The notes under the pieces were generated by a model, which did no database searches, was not told the origin of the DNA, and saw only the letters and a program-made list of their open reading frames with translations. This document shows positions 1-11,326 of a DNA stretch of 64,000 nt, one piece after another. Position 1 is the stretch's first letter. Every line of letters starts with the position of its first letter. This stretch comes from Phymatolithon calcareum (taxonomy: Eukaryota > Rhodophyta > Florideophyceae > Hapalidiales). The stretch lies in the NCBI GenBank assembly GCA_977006965.1, contig OZ345365.1, forward strand, positions 1,054,001 through 1,118,000, written 5' to 3'. Both the position numbers and the translations under genes were made by a program.

Positions 1-1069
1 AGAAGATTATTAGTTCGACGGAAGGATCGTCCTAACCTCGTGCCCGAGTTGTCCTGATTGGACCCCAAATCGCGTATTGTTGATGTTACCGTTCCGAGCA
101 AACAGGAGACCTGCCCCAAGAACAGGAAGTAGAAATGAAGGAAACGTGATTTAGCGCAATGATAAGCCTCTCAGGTTCTAAATAGACAACGAGAGCTTGA
201 AGGAAACTCACATCCATCTTTCCATCTATTCCGAGCAAAAATTGCTAGCGGGGATATGTGTTGATTTATTTAAATGCTCCCAAGGCCTCTCTTCAAGAGT
301 AACAGTTTTTTTTATTTATCCGTGCATATGGGAGGGAAGGCGTCGAGTATCTCCGCCTTTTAAAATTATAGCCCCGAAGCACTGCAAAAAGCACTGCAAA
401 AATTTCTAGCCGGTAACCATGTCCACATGTACTTGGAACATCGGAAAATAATGTAAGCTAAGACGGACAATGGCAGGCCTCTGTTCTAAAACTAATGTAG
501 TCGTAATGCAGCTCTGTGCGCTGGGAACCGCGATGGAAAAAAACGGGTAATGGCAGTGCAATGGATTTATTTTTATACTGTAGAAAAGAGAGGTGTCACG
601 TCCACTCTTAAGAAGAACAAAGCTCACATTCTGCTTTCCATGATGTGTACCGGTCATTGTTTAGAACGGTGGATATAACCACCCGAGCAGAAAAAGACAG
701 AAGTACCTTCCAGGAAAAAGATTATAGCTAACTTCAACAAAGCGGGAACGGCTGTCCAATGTGTTTGTTACCAGACTTTCATGGGGCCTACAACGATAAG
801 GAGGAGTTCTAAGTTTTAGTTTCTCTCCTATCTAATCCGCGAAAGCAAGGTTCTTCTCAGGAAAGACACATCATGGGTTAGAGGCTGGTTTTCCAATGTC
901 CATGTTGAATTTACTATTTGTTATCTGATGCCTGTCGTATTCCTCTTCCACTTACTGGTCATGAAGAGCATTTTTCCTGCTTGGTGTGATCACTGGTTCG
1001 CGGTTTTGTACACATTTGGTGTCATACTTCTCCATTAAATTCTGGTATTAATGCTCTGTAAGAAAAAGG
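1..1069. other. No gene recognised
   Basis: I see no protein gene here. The one recognisable item is a short LINE-A 3' end near 251-305 (listed separately). Short reading frames in this stretch lack similarity to anything I recognise. Confidence 0.5.
251..305 (-). mobile_element. LINE-A 3'-end fragment
   Basis: The sequence GGATATGTGTTGATTTATTT followed by a block similar to GCTCCCAAGGCCTCTCTT and AAGAGTAACAG matches, in minus orientation, the 3' end of the LINE-A copy at 58365-59574 and the 60-bp insertion at 50296-50355. Only the terminal part of the element is present, as expected of strong 5' truncation. I could not define a target duplication here. Confidence 0.7.
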
Positions 1070-1112
1070 CCAGGAGATCATTCATTCTTTTGAAAAATGA
1101 ATGATCTCCTGG
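1070..1112. repeat. Perfect 17-bp hairpin
   Basis: Positions 1070-1086 are the exact reverse complement of 1096-1112, with a 9-nt loop. It is not followed by a U-run or near an ORF, so a terminator role is not supported. It may be the remnant of a foldback or a template-switch event. Confidence 0.8.
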
Positions 1113-1342
1113 TGATCTTTAGCGCATGTGCCGTCGCTGGAGAGCTTCCAGTCTGCCGTTGAATGTTGTCACGATACATTTTAAATGGAATTTCAGTGCC
1201 GTGGGCCTGAAAAATAGTCCTAGGCGACCTCTGCTTACAAAAACGGGAACGCGAATAATATCATCCATTTTCCATGAAGGCCATTATAATGCTTCGCTGT
1301 GAAACGCAATGATACAGAAACAAAAATAATTAAAGAGGTGCC

Positions 1343-1414
1343 TTCCCCCACGGGGAATTGAACCCCGGCCGCGCGAGTGAGAGTCGCGAATCCTAACCAC
1401 TAGACCATAGCGGA
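1343..1414 (-). tRNA. tRNA-Glu (CUC)
   Basis: Read on the minus strand, a complete 72-nt cloverleaf forms: acceptor TCCGCTA pairing with TGGGGGA (one G-G mismatch and one G-U), D arm GTCT..GGAT with the A-box TGGTCTAGTGG, anticodon stem CGCGA/TCGCG around loop CTCTCAC (anticodon CTC), and T arm CGGGG/CCCCG with loop TTCAATT. The bases match the conserved eukaryotic tRNA-Glu pattern closely. CCA is not encoded and there is no intron. A run of five T residues on the minus strand (complement of 1322-1326), 16 nt past the 3' end, would serve as the Pol III terminator. The G-G mismatch at the fourth acceptor pair is unusual and could mean a weak or degenerate copy. Confidence 0.93.
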
Positions 1415-1829
1415 GCGTCACCCTCAAACGACGCCAGGAATTGTGCCATGTTATTTAAATCCACGCCTCGTAGCGTCGCAGATTTATGGTCTTCTTAAGT
1501 ATTAGACCCAGTCTTCACGTAAGCAACGCATGGACATGGACAAGTCAGATTTTTGCTTCAACCATGAGTATTGCGTTTCTTTACTCGAGAATGGAGGTTG
1601 TGGGGTCTTTACCTAGCAATGGTAGAGCAAAGACGAGATATGAGAGGAGGAGAAAGAAGAAGAAATATATATTTTTATTTAAAAGTCAGATTAAAAATGA
1701 GGTCAAGAATGCCAAACACTGAAAATGGGACCCCCCGAGTGACACGTGAATGTGGGCTAATTTCCCTTCGAGGGCCCTCCGGGGACCAGACGTCGGTTTT
1801 TGAAGACCACCGAACGACGAAACACCTAG

Positions 1830-1935
1830 CATAAGAAACTCTTCAGCGGATTGAATCACGCCAAGTTTTCTTGGCGTTCGAAAAGTTGACTATAGCGTCA
1901 GCAGATTCGACGCTAAATTTTAAATAAAAATCTAA
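1830..1935 (+). mobile_element. Tail-E retroposon 3' end
   Basis: Matches a sequence block present at five places in the window: a segment ending AGCGTCAGCAGATG-like, then about 15 nt later TTTAAATAAAAAT. Here the copy is diverged (AGCGTCAGCAGATTCGACG, then TTTTAAATAAAAAT). The shared AATAAA and abrupt 3' end suggest a family of 5'-truncated retroposons whose body is not identified. Confidence 0.6.
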
Positions 1936-3384
1936 TTCACAAGTTATAAGAAGAGAAGATTTGGCGATAACATCCTAAGGAAGCTCGCATGGACCACTAC
2001 GGAATACAGCGAAGTCAGTGGAGCCATCGACATGATAGTACGCACTTTTTGAAAAAGAAAAGCGAAAATTTTAAATTCTAGATTACATGCTGATAAAGGT
2101 GGCGGTTTTCCTCAAGTTTGTGGGTCTCATTGTTGGTTCCTTCAATAATTGCATGAAATTACAGTACAACTTGGCAATATATTACCCTAATTCTTGCGCA
2201 TCACTTTTGATACCCTTCATTAAAGGTGTAGCAAAAAGCTGTCTGTATGTTGAGCGAATGGAGATGCAATATTTGTACGGGCAATTTTGTCGCAGATGTT
2301 GAATCAAGTTAGAATGGCACAGGTGGAGATCGCTGCACGCTGTTTGAAGGCGATATCGCAGTGTGAGGTACAGTAGGTTAGGAATTGGAAGGTTGGACAA
2401 AGCAAGCCTTGGCAGTGGAAAAACACATACATTTGCTGTTTGCGGTATGCCCTTGAATGATCAGGATCATGATGATGTGCACATGGATGGCGGCCTAGCA
2501 CCGATGATTGGTTGAGCTTTCTGTCCAATCGACACATATTTGATGACGTCCAGGGGCCGGTCGCGTGAGTCGAATTGAAAATGCGAACCGTCTTCGACAC
2601 ATTCTATCATCAGAAGCTTTCCTCTACAGTACTACTGTAGGTCAGAGCAACGACTTTCATACAACGTCCAGTGCCTACATCTTCAGATCAGATCTTTTTA
2701 TAGTGTGTTCTAGTTGTCTGCATTGGAAATAGAAAACCAGACTTTGTGCTTACTTTCCAAGTTGCCTCTCCCGGGAGCACACTGGGCCTGGCGAATCAGT
2801 GCAGATATGATATACCCCCATTCTGATCAACTTGCGCCTAGAGTATATCGAACTGAAAAGGGCGAATGATTATTCCAGCGCATGAATGGAAAAGAAATGC
2901 ACGGAAACTGGAAAGAGTCCAACATTCTGGCAGTCCACATGAATTGAAGGGTTGTCGAACCGCTCCAATCGCTTCGTGTGTGGAATCGACTTGAATATTG
3001 TAAGAGCTGCAGACAAAGATGCTTGTTTTGCATAGATACCAGAGGATACGTCCTGCTGTAATCCAATAGAGGAAGAAGATTCGTAGATTTCAATATAAAA
3101 ATCCCCACGCAAGTGCTGATGCAGTAACTTTACGACTGCCAACACGTTTAGACTCCGACATGTGCAATGGAGAATCACGATGAACTGACCCGCATCCCTG
3201 CACGCGGCGACAATGAGGAAGCACAAGAATTATTCCACGGCGGGCTAACAATGACGTCCACAGTTACATAATTCCCCCATTACGAACCGAACGACACTCG
3301 GCATTACGGCATACACCGCAATGCCCTTTTCCGCAAAGATTCTCAAGATTCCGTCACGTCATCACCCCCCTTTCCCGCCCCCTC
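1936..3384. other. No gene recognised
   Basis: Overlapping short frames on both strands show no domain or family pattern that I can name. The last ~200 bases become C-rich towards the pseudogene promoter at 3385. Confidence 0.4.
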
Positions 3385-3390
3385 TATAAA
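3385..3390 (+). promoter_or_regulatory. TATA box of the GDPD pseudogene
   Basis: TATAAA lies 57 bp upstream of the pseudogene ATG at 3442, in a C-rich context. Spacing is compatible with a TATA-type promoter and a short leader. Inferred from position only. Confidence 0.45.
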
Positions 3391-3441
3391 TCCCTCGCCA
3401 CTCCTCCCTCCCCTCGCTCCCTCCCTTCCGCACACCTCACA

Positions 3442-4631
3442 ATGCAATCCCTCCTCCCCGCCCTTCTCCTCACCCTCCTTCTCCGCACAGCCCTATCCAG
3501 CCCGTGCGCCCCTCCCCCCTCTAACCTACGGCCCGGTCCCTTCCACCATCTCGACACCCTCACCTCCCCTCCCTGAAATCCACCCTCCTCGCCTGCACCG
3601 CCAACCCCCTTGCAAAACCGCCTTCTCCAGCTCACCGCGGCGCCCCACTGCAGTTCCCCAAACACACCGTCTCGTCCTACAGCCGCAGCGCGCATGGGCG
3701 CGGCATTCTCGAGCGACGTGACGTTCACAAAAGATGTCCATCTCGTCTGTCGTCACTCACAGTGCGCTGCACACCACAACGGACATACTACTCACATCCC
3801 TCGCGCGCAAATGCACCGTTCAATTCACACCCGCCCCGAACGGACGCTCGGCAGACTCAAAGTGCTGCACGTAGGACATACGTTCGAAGTTCCGCACACT
3901 GAGAGGTAAAATGGACGCGGGGTTTGCGAACGCCGACTGTATAGGAGTATGTCACGAGGGGTCGGCGGGGGCGGACAGATTTGTACGCGACAGGCGGTAG
4001 GTACACTAGTTACGCACAAGGAGTCGATAGCAGTTTTTCGGGAAATGGATGTTATGTTCACGCCGGAACGTAAGGCCGGCTGTGCCCATGCCGTTCGCAA
4101 CTTCTCGGAGGAGGATTTTGCGCGCAAGTGTGTGGAAGAGTGTGGCGGCAGGGGTGCGGGCGGAGGATGTGTGGTTGCAGTCGTTTCAACTGGAGGATGT
4201 GAAGTTCTGGCTAAGGGATGCGCCGATGTTTGGGAAGCAGGCTGTGTGGCTGGATGGACGGTATGATGTTGAGGGGTTTGATCATACGCGTCCGGAAGTG
4301 TTAAGCCCGAGTTTTGGGGAATTGTTCGGGGATGGGGTGAGGATCATTGCGCCGCCTATGTGGATGCTGCTTGAGGAGACGGCGGGGGAGATTGAGCCGA
4401 GTCGGTATGGAGAGGAGGCGAAGAGGGCGGGGCTTGATATTATCACGTGGGCTTTTGAGAGGGCGGGGGTGCCGCCTGCGGGGTGGTATGCAGACGTTTC
4501 AAGAGACGATTGAGGGGGATGGGGATGTTTATAAGGCGTTGCATGTGCTTTCGCAGGGGGTTGGGATTTTGGGCATTTTTTCAGACTGGTCTGCTAGTGT
4601 TATTTATTATGCAAATTGCTTTGGGCTTTGA
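3442..4631 (+). pseudogene. Glycerophosphodiester phosphodiesterase-like (GDPD), frameshifted
   Basis: GDPD enzymes hydrolyse glycerophosphodiesters to glycerol-3-phosphate and an alcohol using a TIM barrel. The sequence opens with an ATG and a classical hydrophobic signal peptide (MQSLLPALLLTLLL...), then, spread over all three + frames, the family landmarks in the right order: HRGAPLQFPKHTVSSY (catalytic HRG and substrate region), RMGAAFSSDVTFTKD, LVCRHSQC, GTLVTHKESIAVF, VWLQSFQLEDVKFWL, GKQAVWLDGRYD, IIAPPMWMLLEE, AGLDIITWAFERAG and a C-terminal IFSDWSASVIYYANCFGL followed by TGA. Total length (~1.19 kb, ~395 codons) equals an intact secreted GDPD, but the frame must change several times; the first stop comes about 130 bases in. 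The family's acidic metal ligand position ECDVTFTKD reads SSDVTFTKD. Either a young pseudogene or a region with uncorrected indels. Confidence 0.8.
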
Positions 4632-4689
4632 ATTAAAATTAATTTATGTCGACGGTTGTTGCTTATTGTGATAGCTGAGACCAGAGGTA

Positions 4690-4850
4690 GGTTTTTGTAG
4701 TCCTCTGAATCGTGTTACATCAATAAGAAAAGAAAGTCTCCCAGACAGAATTCAGCCAAAATCTCTTGGCATTAGGAAAGTTACCCCAAGCGTCAGCAGA
4801 TGTGTTGGTAACTTTTAAATAAAAATGTACCTTTCTTCTTCTATTGTGAA
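4690..4850 (+). mobile_element. Tail-E retroposon 3' end (best copy)
   Basis: Begins near GTAGGTTTTTGTAGTCC and runs through CAGAATTCAGCCAAA, CAAGCGTCAGCAGATG and TTTTAAATAAAAATGTACC. The same order of blocks occurs inverted at 34172-34322 and in shorter form at 1830, 28921 and 41434. It starts ~60 bp after the GDPD stop codon. Confidence 0.65.
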
Positions 4851-7800
4851 GGCTGCTGGCTACATAAATGAATGTTAAATGGCAAGTTGATTTCTATTAC
4901 GGGGTGTAAGTGAAATGCGATAGGTTGAGGGAAAACGAGTAACGCGCCCGAAAAGCAGACCTTGGGAGTCTCTGCTGACTCTGTATGGTTGATGGTCAAC
5001 TCTGTCTTCTCTTCATTCTCAGCGGAATCTATTATGTAGTAAATTGAAACTATTCTAGAGTAGGCCATAATGACGCAAACTTAAGCAGGAATAAATCGCG
5101 CATTCGAAATTGAATTGAGTCAAATAAGGAAACATAATGGGATTTAGTTAGTTGGTAGAGGGGCGTTCTTGAGAATTCATCAGAATCGCGGCATAGACCC
5201 AGTCAAAAAAGTCCTAAATATCAGTCATTGTTTCGTGGACTGGTTACAGGACGTCGCATAGGTTTGTTGTGGCTGTATTATATAGAGTTAATTTGCATAT
5301 TTTCGCTCCAGATGTTTTCACAAACTTTTGAGCAAAAACTTGAAATATCACGAAAAGTTTTGGTTTAAAAACAATTCCACTGCCAAAACTAGAAAGCCCC
5401 ATGAGCAAAAGTGTATCATACATGCACACAGAAGCCACCCCAGACCTATCTCGCGTCCTCATTACCAGTCAAAAAATTTACGTCTGCGCCTGTAAGCATT
5501 TCTAGACTGGAACTGCAAACGCAAAAATCGAATTCTCAAGGCGGTCCCTCTGACAACCTAAACTGAGTATACCTTGAACAGCAATACGCAAATACGTTAA
5601 TCGCAACAATCTGGGTACTTTTGAATGCCGGAGATTGAGCTGAACAGACTTACAGTCTGGTTCGCCGCTAATTTCTACTCAAACTGTCCTTTTTCCAGCT
5701 TATTTCATACTACATACATTACAAGAGCTATTTTCCTTACTTCCTCATATGTCTACACTGTATTTAGCATTTCTTGTCTCAACCTGGAAGTAAATTTTCA
5801 TCCCTGCTTTGCCAGCTCTTCCTCCAGTAGCGTCGGATTGCGAGGAATTTGCGTCATGAACGATTTCGCGCACAGACGCCGATGATAGCTTCGTTTTAGC
5901 TCGAGTGCGAAATGTAGTTGTGTCGTGGTCCCGGATAGAAAGCTTCTTGACTGTCTGTCTCCTTATATAGCTTACTCTCCTCGGAGAGATCGCTTGGACG
6001 GTCGCTTCTCTTGTTCCCGTACATTTTGTCCTCTAAATCCATCTCTGGTCATCGCAGGGGATTTGATGCCAACAGTCGTCCATGGTACCTACAGTTCTCA
6101 ATCTGACAGAGAATGCTGAGCCTTCGACTATGCCCTGAGACCCATTGCCCAATAAAGCGCTTATGAAGTCTTTCATAAAATGGATGTCATTTTGTAGATC
6201 CGTATAGAGCCCGGCGTTCTGTATATGTAATCCTACCACAGTGGCCTTACTATGTTCTGAACAACCCCAGATTGCTGATAAGACCTCTTGCTTGCGGTCC
6301 AGCACCGCAATTATGCGATTTGGCTTGTTGTCTCGTTCTATACTCTGATGTTTCTGGGAAGACCTATTTATAGCCTCAGGAGCGCTCCTTCTCTATTCTA
6401 CTTGCAAAATGCAATGCAGTGTATTATTGCTTGTCTGTTGCTCGTAAAACAGTACACTGGCACTTTGCATATGTTTTGATGAAGTGCGCGGAATTTAATC
6501 GTGTCCAACCCCATCAGTTGCTTAGTGCATCGAATCCCCCGCTGGACATTCCAATTGCTTTCATCATTTTCAGTCTAGCTCGAGCACTCTTGATACTTTC
6601 CACCGTCTTTTCGGTTGTCGCTCCCTTGTTGTCAAATTATTATACGCAGATACTTTACCTGGTTGCTGCGGATGGCCTCTCCCCTAAGGACTGATGCAGG
6701 GGGAGAAGACGCCAAGAAGCCCTGAGCCCCGTAGCAACGTAACTTTCCCAAGCCAATCGCTCTCCATTTTGGAAACTTTGCAAGAGGACCTATCAGAGAG
6801 CTACGAAGGTACTTGAATGATGCTTTTGGACTTGGTACCGTATGGGGAATTGACCTCATAGAGACCTGTGTTTGAGAGAACTTCACTGGAGAAGGGAGCG
6901 AAGAGGCCATAATTGAGTTCCTAACGAGCAAGAAATTCAGACACCTGAGCTCATTCTCCAAAGAACCGAAGCTGAACGGATTGACAGAAGTCCAGCTTGA
7001 CCGCAAGATTCGTGGACTGGAAGGCTGCTGTAGGCGAATGGAGAGACTATGAGAGCGTACGAGGCGCACAGGCGCACGAAAGTAGTACATGAAGATATTG
7101 TATGTGACAAGCTCACTCGTTGACGAAGCTCGCATGAATCTATGCAATCTACTTGGTGCACAAAGCGATAACCAAGCAAATATTCGTGAGAACCCACAAC
7201 AAAGCTGTAGCAGTGATGCAAGTAGGGACACAACTGAGTATCAAGTCCGGGATCAAGCTAACTTCGTGACTTCGACTGACCGTCCAATACAAAGCCAGTC
7301 GGCGAATCAAGATCATTGTTAGATCTTGATGGATTTATGAGAGTCAGAACCTATAACCTGCATGGACAAGCTACGAATACAAGATCCGTGGAAAAACTAT
7401 GAGACACAGTGAAGCGAACTGAAATATGGTCAAATCCTGAATATGCGCTCCCGGTCCCACACGCACATCTATCAGCTAACCCGCTTGCTGGAAAACGGAG
7501 AGTACGAATTAGAGGAGGCATAACCATCCTATTCCGTAACTTTCTAAGAAATAGGCTCCTGTTGAAGTAAATTCAAGGTCGGGAATGGTCGGGAATAATC
7601 GCTGTCGAGAAGACAAGAAACAACTGGTCTCAAATGGCTCCGTCTCGCACACTGCCGCCTGTTTCTCATAACAAGACAGTAAATTCGGAGACCGTCTAAC
7701 TGGCTCTGGATGAGCGCCGCTTCATACTCCAGCGCTGGTGACCAGATTCGGAATGGTATAAATGCGACAGCACCCGAGCACATCATTGTGTCGGAGGGCA

Positions 7801-8327
7801 GTCGGAATAAGAATCACCAAATCTTGGTCGGCTCAGTGCTCCTTCCGGGAGCACACGGAGAGAAGTGGCAGGTGTAGGCGTCTCGCAATACCCGGTCCTA
7901 TCAAGAGTTCAAAGTGCAACACGCGGACCTTCTGTACTGATCAGGGACTTAAACTCGAGACACAAGGCATGGGACAGGAAGGGAAGCACTAAAGGCCAGA
8001 TGCATGCGTTCCTGGTAATCGAAAGGAACCACTTGTTTCAAGACTTCTTCAATCTATCAGGAAAAATCCGGACACATGTCCGGATTTCGGGTTCTAGAAT
8101 TTTTTTCTGAGTGCCCAGTCCGGTCTATTTCACAGTCGTTAGTATTCGCCCGATTTCGTCCGCCGTCGAAATATTCTTATCAAAAGCCGACCAAATCCGG
8201 ATTTTTTCCTCAAAATTTTGCGAAAAAACCGCTCAAAAGTTTTATTCTGTCCAGAATTCTCACTCGGAATCCGGGCGAAATGTCGGTCCGCGGACGGTCC
8301 AGCGGGGCTGTCCTTCCGATGCGATCC
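4851..8327. other. Long unassigned stretch
   Basis: No gene can be supported. The region 6650-8050 has the feel of decayed coding sequence on the + strand (long open patches broken by stops, for example around 7089-7322 and 7865-8110) and an accidental 199-codon opening on the minus strand at 6632-7231, but neither shows family motifs. It may be an old transposon body. Confidence 0.3.
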
Positions 8328-8954
8328 CTGGTGACTAGGTTCTGGGAATGTATTTTCAAATCGAGTATTCTGCGCATCTTAAAAACTCATGAAATTTAGG
8401 AGTATCTTATATCCGTTCAGCCAATTCGTATCCGTGAATGTGAAGATATTCTGATTTCGAGGATCAATCAATTTAACGAGGATTGCCTGCGCAGGTGAAA
8501 AAAATGCTTTTGGCAACATCGATTGACGGCCCTCGAGTGTTGTCTCTGCTTTGTTCTCTGATTTTCTGGACATTATTTGCTCTGCTTGCTTCTAACGTTC
8601 TCGAGATTTACTGAAGCTAGTGTTGCACCCCGAGGCACCTTCGTCTGATGTGATATCTCCGGTTCTAGGTTTTTTGAAGCCGACTTTTTCCAGACAATAT
8701 GCAATTTGGCATAGCTCTGTTGCCTCTTGTTTGAAATAGATTGGTGCAGGGCGCTCTCCCACGCCTCCCATGTTCCCTGCCTAGAATCAACAATTCCTCC
8801 AACAGTAAGTCGCGTTGGGTGCATATGATATTTCCACGCCCGATTATTCGCTCGTCTTAAGCCAAACCAATCTGCTACTGTTTACTCGCCGTTCCGAACG
8901 CTGGTGCTACACCCGACGCACGCCCCCAAAGCCGTCCGCATTCCACGGTAGTTT
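8328..8954 (+). repeat. 5' flank shared with SLR gene 2
   Basis: This stretch is homologous to 26370-26909: both carry CTGGGAATGTATTTTCAAAT near the start, CCTCTTGTTTGAAATAGATT in the middle, then GTTTACTCGCCG and GAAACGTCCA just before the gene. SLR genes 1 and 2 were therefore duplicated with at least 600 bp of upstream DNA, presumably including the promoter. Homology continues past both stop codons for about 40 bp. Confidence 0.85.
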
Positions 8955-9071
8955 GTGAAACGTCCACTGCGAAGTGTCGAAGTACCCTTTCGCCCTGGAA
9001 AGGCATTTGCACTTATCATCACTGCGACACCCATCAAAGCTTTAGCTGCAAGACACTCTACACTCAGCTCA

Positions 9072-10829
9072 ATGAATCCAAACGCAGCGCCGGGCTATCA
9101 AGAAGATGTACGCTGCCAGATTGACCTGTATTCCCGGGCGGTCCAAGAACGCGCTGATGTGGATGACATGAACAAGCTCGGCTTGTTGCTACAGTATGGC
9201 GCAAAAGGCGTACATGCTGACCCTGTTCGCGCTGCAGCTTTGTACACCCGCGCCATCGAGGAAGGCGGGCATCTAGATGCAATGTACAATCTGGGAACAT
9301 TGCTGCATCACGGAGCAGACGGCATACCAGCAGATTGCCATCGTGCGAAGGAGCTGTACATCCGCGCTATCAATGAAGGATCTCATGTGAGAGCTATGGT
9401 CAAGCTGGGTGTTTTGCTGGAAAACGGCACAGATGACATTCAACCAAATCTACCTCAAGCACTACAACTGTACGCACGAGCAGTTGAGGAAGGCGCTGAC
9501 GTGACTGCAATGAACAGTTTCGGTCGGCTAATACATGATGGCGTAGACGGCGTTCCGGCAGACCCACCTCGTGCCCTGCAGCTCTTTACTCGGGCTGTAA
9601 ATGAAGGCAATCGTCTTCGTGCGATGGGAAATGTTGAGAAAATGCTTCTAGCCGGAGCACATGGAGTTCCAGAAGACGCACCAGATGACAAAGCACTATA
9701 TAATCTGGCACTGCTTCTCGATGATGGCGATGTGGGCGTCCCAGCAGATCCGATTCGCGCGGTGGAGCTGTATTCCAGAGCAATTGACGAGTTTGGAGAC
9801 CTCGAGGCGATGCACAACCTAGGGATAATATTGCGGAATGGTCGAGACGGAGTTCCGGCAGATCCCCCTCGTGCTGCCCAACTTTATGCCCGGGCGATAG
9901 CTGAAGGAAACAGTGTATATTCAAAGGTCAATCTTGCACTGATGCTGCAAGACGGCGCAGATGGTGTTCCTGCCGACGCTCCCCGTGCAGTACAGCTGTA
10001 TATTCAAGCAATTGACGATGATTCCGATACCCATGCAATGTATTTTTTGGCAACGATTCTTGACGACGGCAGTGCGGGCGTGCCTGCAAACCCTCCCCGT
10101 GCCATGGAGCTGTACTCCAGGGCAATTGACGAGGCTGGAGACTTGTGTGCAATGAACAAACTTGCACTCATGTTGCACCACGGCCGAGACGGTGTACCGG
10201 CGGATCCCGCTCGTGCTGCCCAGCTCCACGCCCGGGCGATAGCTGAAGGAAATTATGTCCTTTCAATGGTTAATCTTGGACGTATGCTGCATTACGGTGC
10301 AGATGGCGTTCCAAAAGACGCACCGCGGGCACTAGAGCTATACACACAAGCAATTGAGGAACAAGCAAATATATATGCGATGAACAACTTAGCTTTGTTG
10401 CTGCAAGACGAACATGATGGCGTTCCTGCTGATCCACTTCGCGCTGTGGAGCTCTTCTCTCGTTCCATTAAGGAAGGCAGGAATATTCGAGCCATGGACA
10501 ATCTAGGACTTCTTCTTCAGTATGGTGTACCTGGTCTGCCAGTGAACTTGCCGAGAGCGGTTCAGCTGTACGAAAGAGTGGTTGAAGAATGCGGGGATGA
10601 GGAAGTATACACCATGGTCAGACTGGGTAGAATATTAGAAAAAGGCTGTGATGGAGTACCTGCAGACATGCCCCGCGCGATACGGCTATACACCCTCGCC
10701 ATTGACAAACGTAATAATGCAAGTGCGTTGGTCAACATGGCAGTGCTGCTGAGACGTGGTGTAGAACACTTGGTCGCGGATTCGGCGAGTGCTATGAATT
10801 TGATTAGGCGAGCATACTCGAATATTTAG
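9072..10829 (+). CDS. Sel1-like-repeat solenoid protein (SLR gene 1, 15 units)
   Basis: From the ATG at 9072 the protein has a 27-residue leader (MNPNAAPGYQ...) followed by 15 tandem Sel1-like units to the stop. Units are 38 residues (AMxNLGxLLxxG, GVPADPxRA, LYxRAIxEG), except unit 5, which lacks about 14 residues of its second helix, and unit 14, which has 40. The last unit is a diverged cap ending MNLIRRAYSNI. SLRs are TPR-related alpha/alpha solenoids that bind other proteins; the best-known case is the ERAD adaptor SEL1L/Hrd3, but there is no signal peptide or membrane segment here to support that role. The frame stays open upstream to 8955, adding an Arg-rich, acid-poor 39-residue extension shared with SLR gene 2; I prefer 9072 because all five family members with a 5' end have this ATG at the same distance from unit 1. 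No intron is visible. Partner and pathway unknown. Confidence 0.9.
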   Translation: MNPNAAPGYQEDVRCQIDLYSRAVQERADVDDMNKLGLLLQYGAKGVHADPVRAAALYTRAIEEGGHLDAMYNLGTLLHHGADGIPADCHRAKELYIRAINEGSHVRAMVKLGVLLENGTDDIQPNLPQALQLYARAVEEGADVTAMNSFGRLIHDGVDGVPADPPRALQLFTRAVNEGNRLRAMGNVEKMLLAGAHGVPEDAPDDKALYNLALLLDDGDVGVPADPIRAVELYSRAIDEFGDLEAMHNLGIILRNGRDGVPADPPRAAQLYARAIAEGNSVYSKVNLALMLQDGADGVPADAPRAVQLYIQAIDDDSDTHAMYFLATILDDGSAGVPANPPRAMELYSRAIDEAGDLCAMNKLALMLHHGRDGVPADPARAAQLHARAIAEGNYVLSMVNLGRMLHYGADGVPKDAPRALELYTQAIEEQANIYAMNNLALLLQDEHDGVPADPLRAVELFSRSIKEGRNIRAMDNLGLLLQYGVPGLPVNLPRAVQLYERVVEECGDEEVYTMVRLGRILEKGCDGVPADMPRAIRLYTLAIDKRNNASALVNMAVLLRRGVEHLVADSASAMNLIRRAYSNI

Positions 10830-11286
10830 ACCCTTGTAAAACTGGATGGTGAAAAGGGTCGGTGCTTTGTAAATCGAGCGATGATGGAGTCTTTTTCCCG
10901 AAGTTCATCCCTCATGCAGACTGTTGGAATATGTGCTCACCACTCTACACTTTTTCACTTCCGAACACAGCGTTCTGTCGAGCAATGAGGTGAGACGTTC
11001 ATCGTATAGTATGTCGAGTACCACGATAGCCTATGCTTGGTCGAGGCACACAACAATTATTGCGTGTATTGCGTGTATTGCAGTATTTTTCATCTGACTG
11101 AATTCGTGGATGCTTCTATTTCGTGTTCAATAGGAACATAATTGTGTACCCAAATTGGGTGGCGATATCGGTGTGGCAGAAAAAAAGAAATGCCAGCTGT
11201 CACTGCGAGGGCACCGAAACATGTAGAAGAAAGCAGGAACCACTCAAGAATTTTTGCGCAAGCTAGTGCGGCTTATAACGAACGCC
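10830..11286. other. 3' flank of SLR gene 1
   Basis: The first ~40 bp (GTAAAACTGGA, then GGGTCGG) match the flank after SLR gene 2. Nothing else recognised. Confidence 0.5.
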
Positions 11287-11326
11287 GGAGACGGTGTGTT
11301 CCACTCGAATGGAACACACCGTCTCC
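11287..11326. repeat. Perfect 17-bp hairpin
   Basis: Positions 11287-11303 are the exact reverse complement of 11310-11326 with a 6-nt loop (CTCGAA). Similar in geometry to the hairpins at 1070, 25707 and 30470, but with unrelated sequence. Confidence 0.85.

Noticed and set aside
3384-4266. Several 90-118-codon frames on both strands around the GDPD pseudogene
   Set aside because: Either pieces of the GDPD in different frames or antisense of its G+C-rich sequence.
6632-7231. 199-codon minus-strand frame
   Set aside because: Ser/Leu/Arg-rich with no domain pattern; the opposite strand looks more like decayed coding sequence.
9455-10501. Long minus-strand frames antisense to the SLR genes (also in 27.0-28.4, 44.0-45.0 and 56.2-57.2 kb)
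   Set aside because: They mirror the 114-bp repeat and codon bias of the + strand and have no family pattern of their own.
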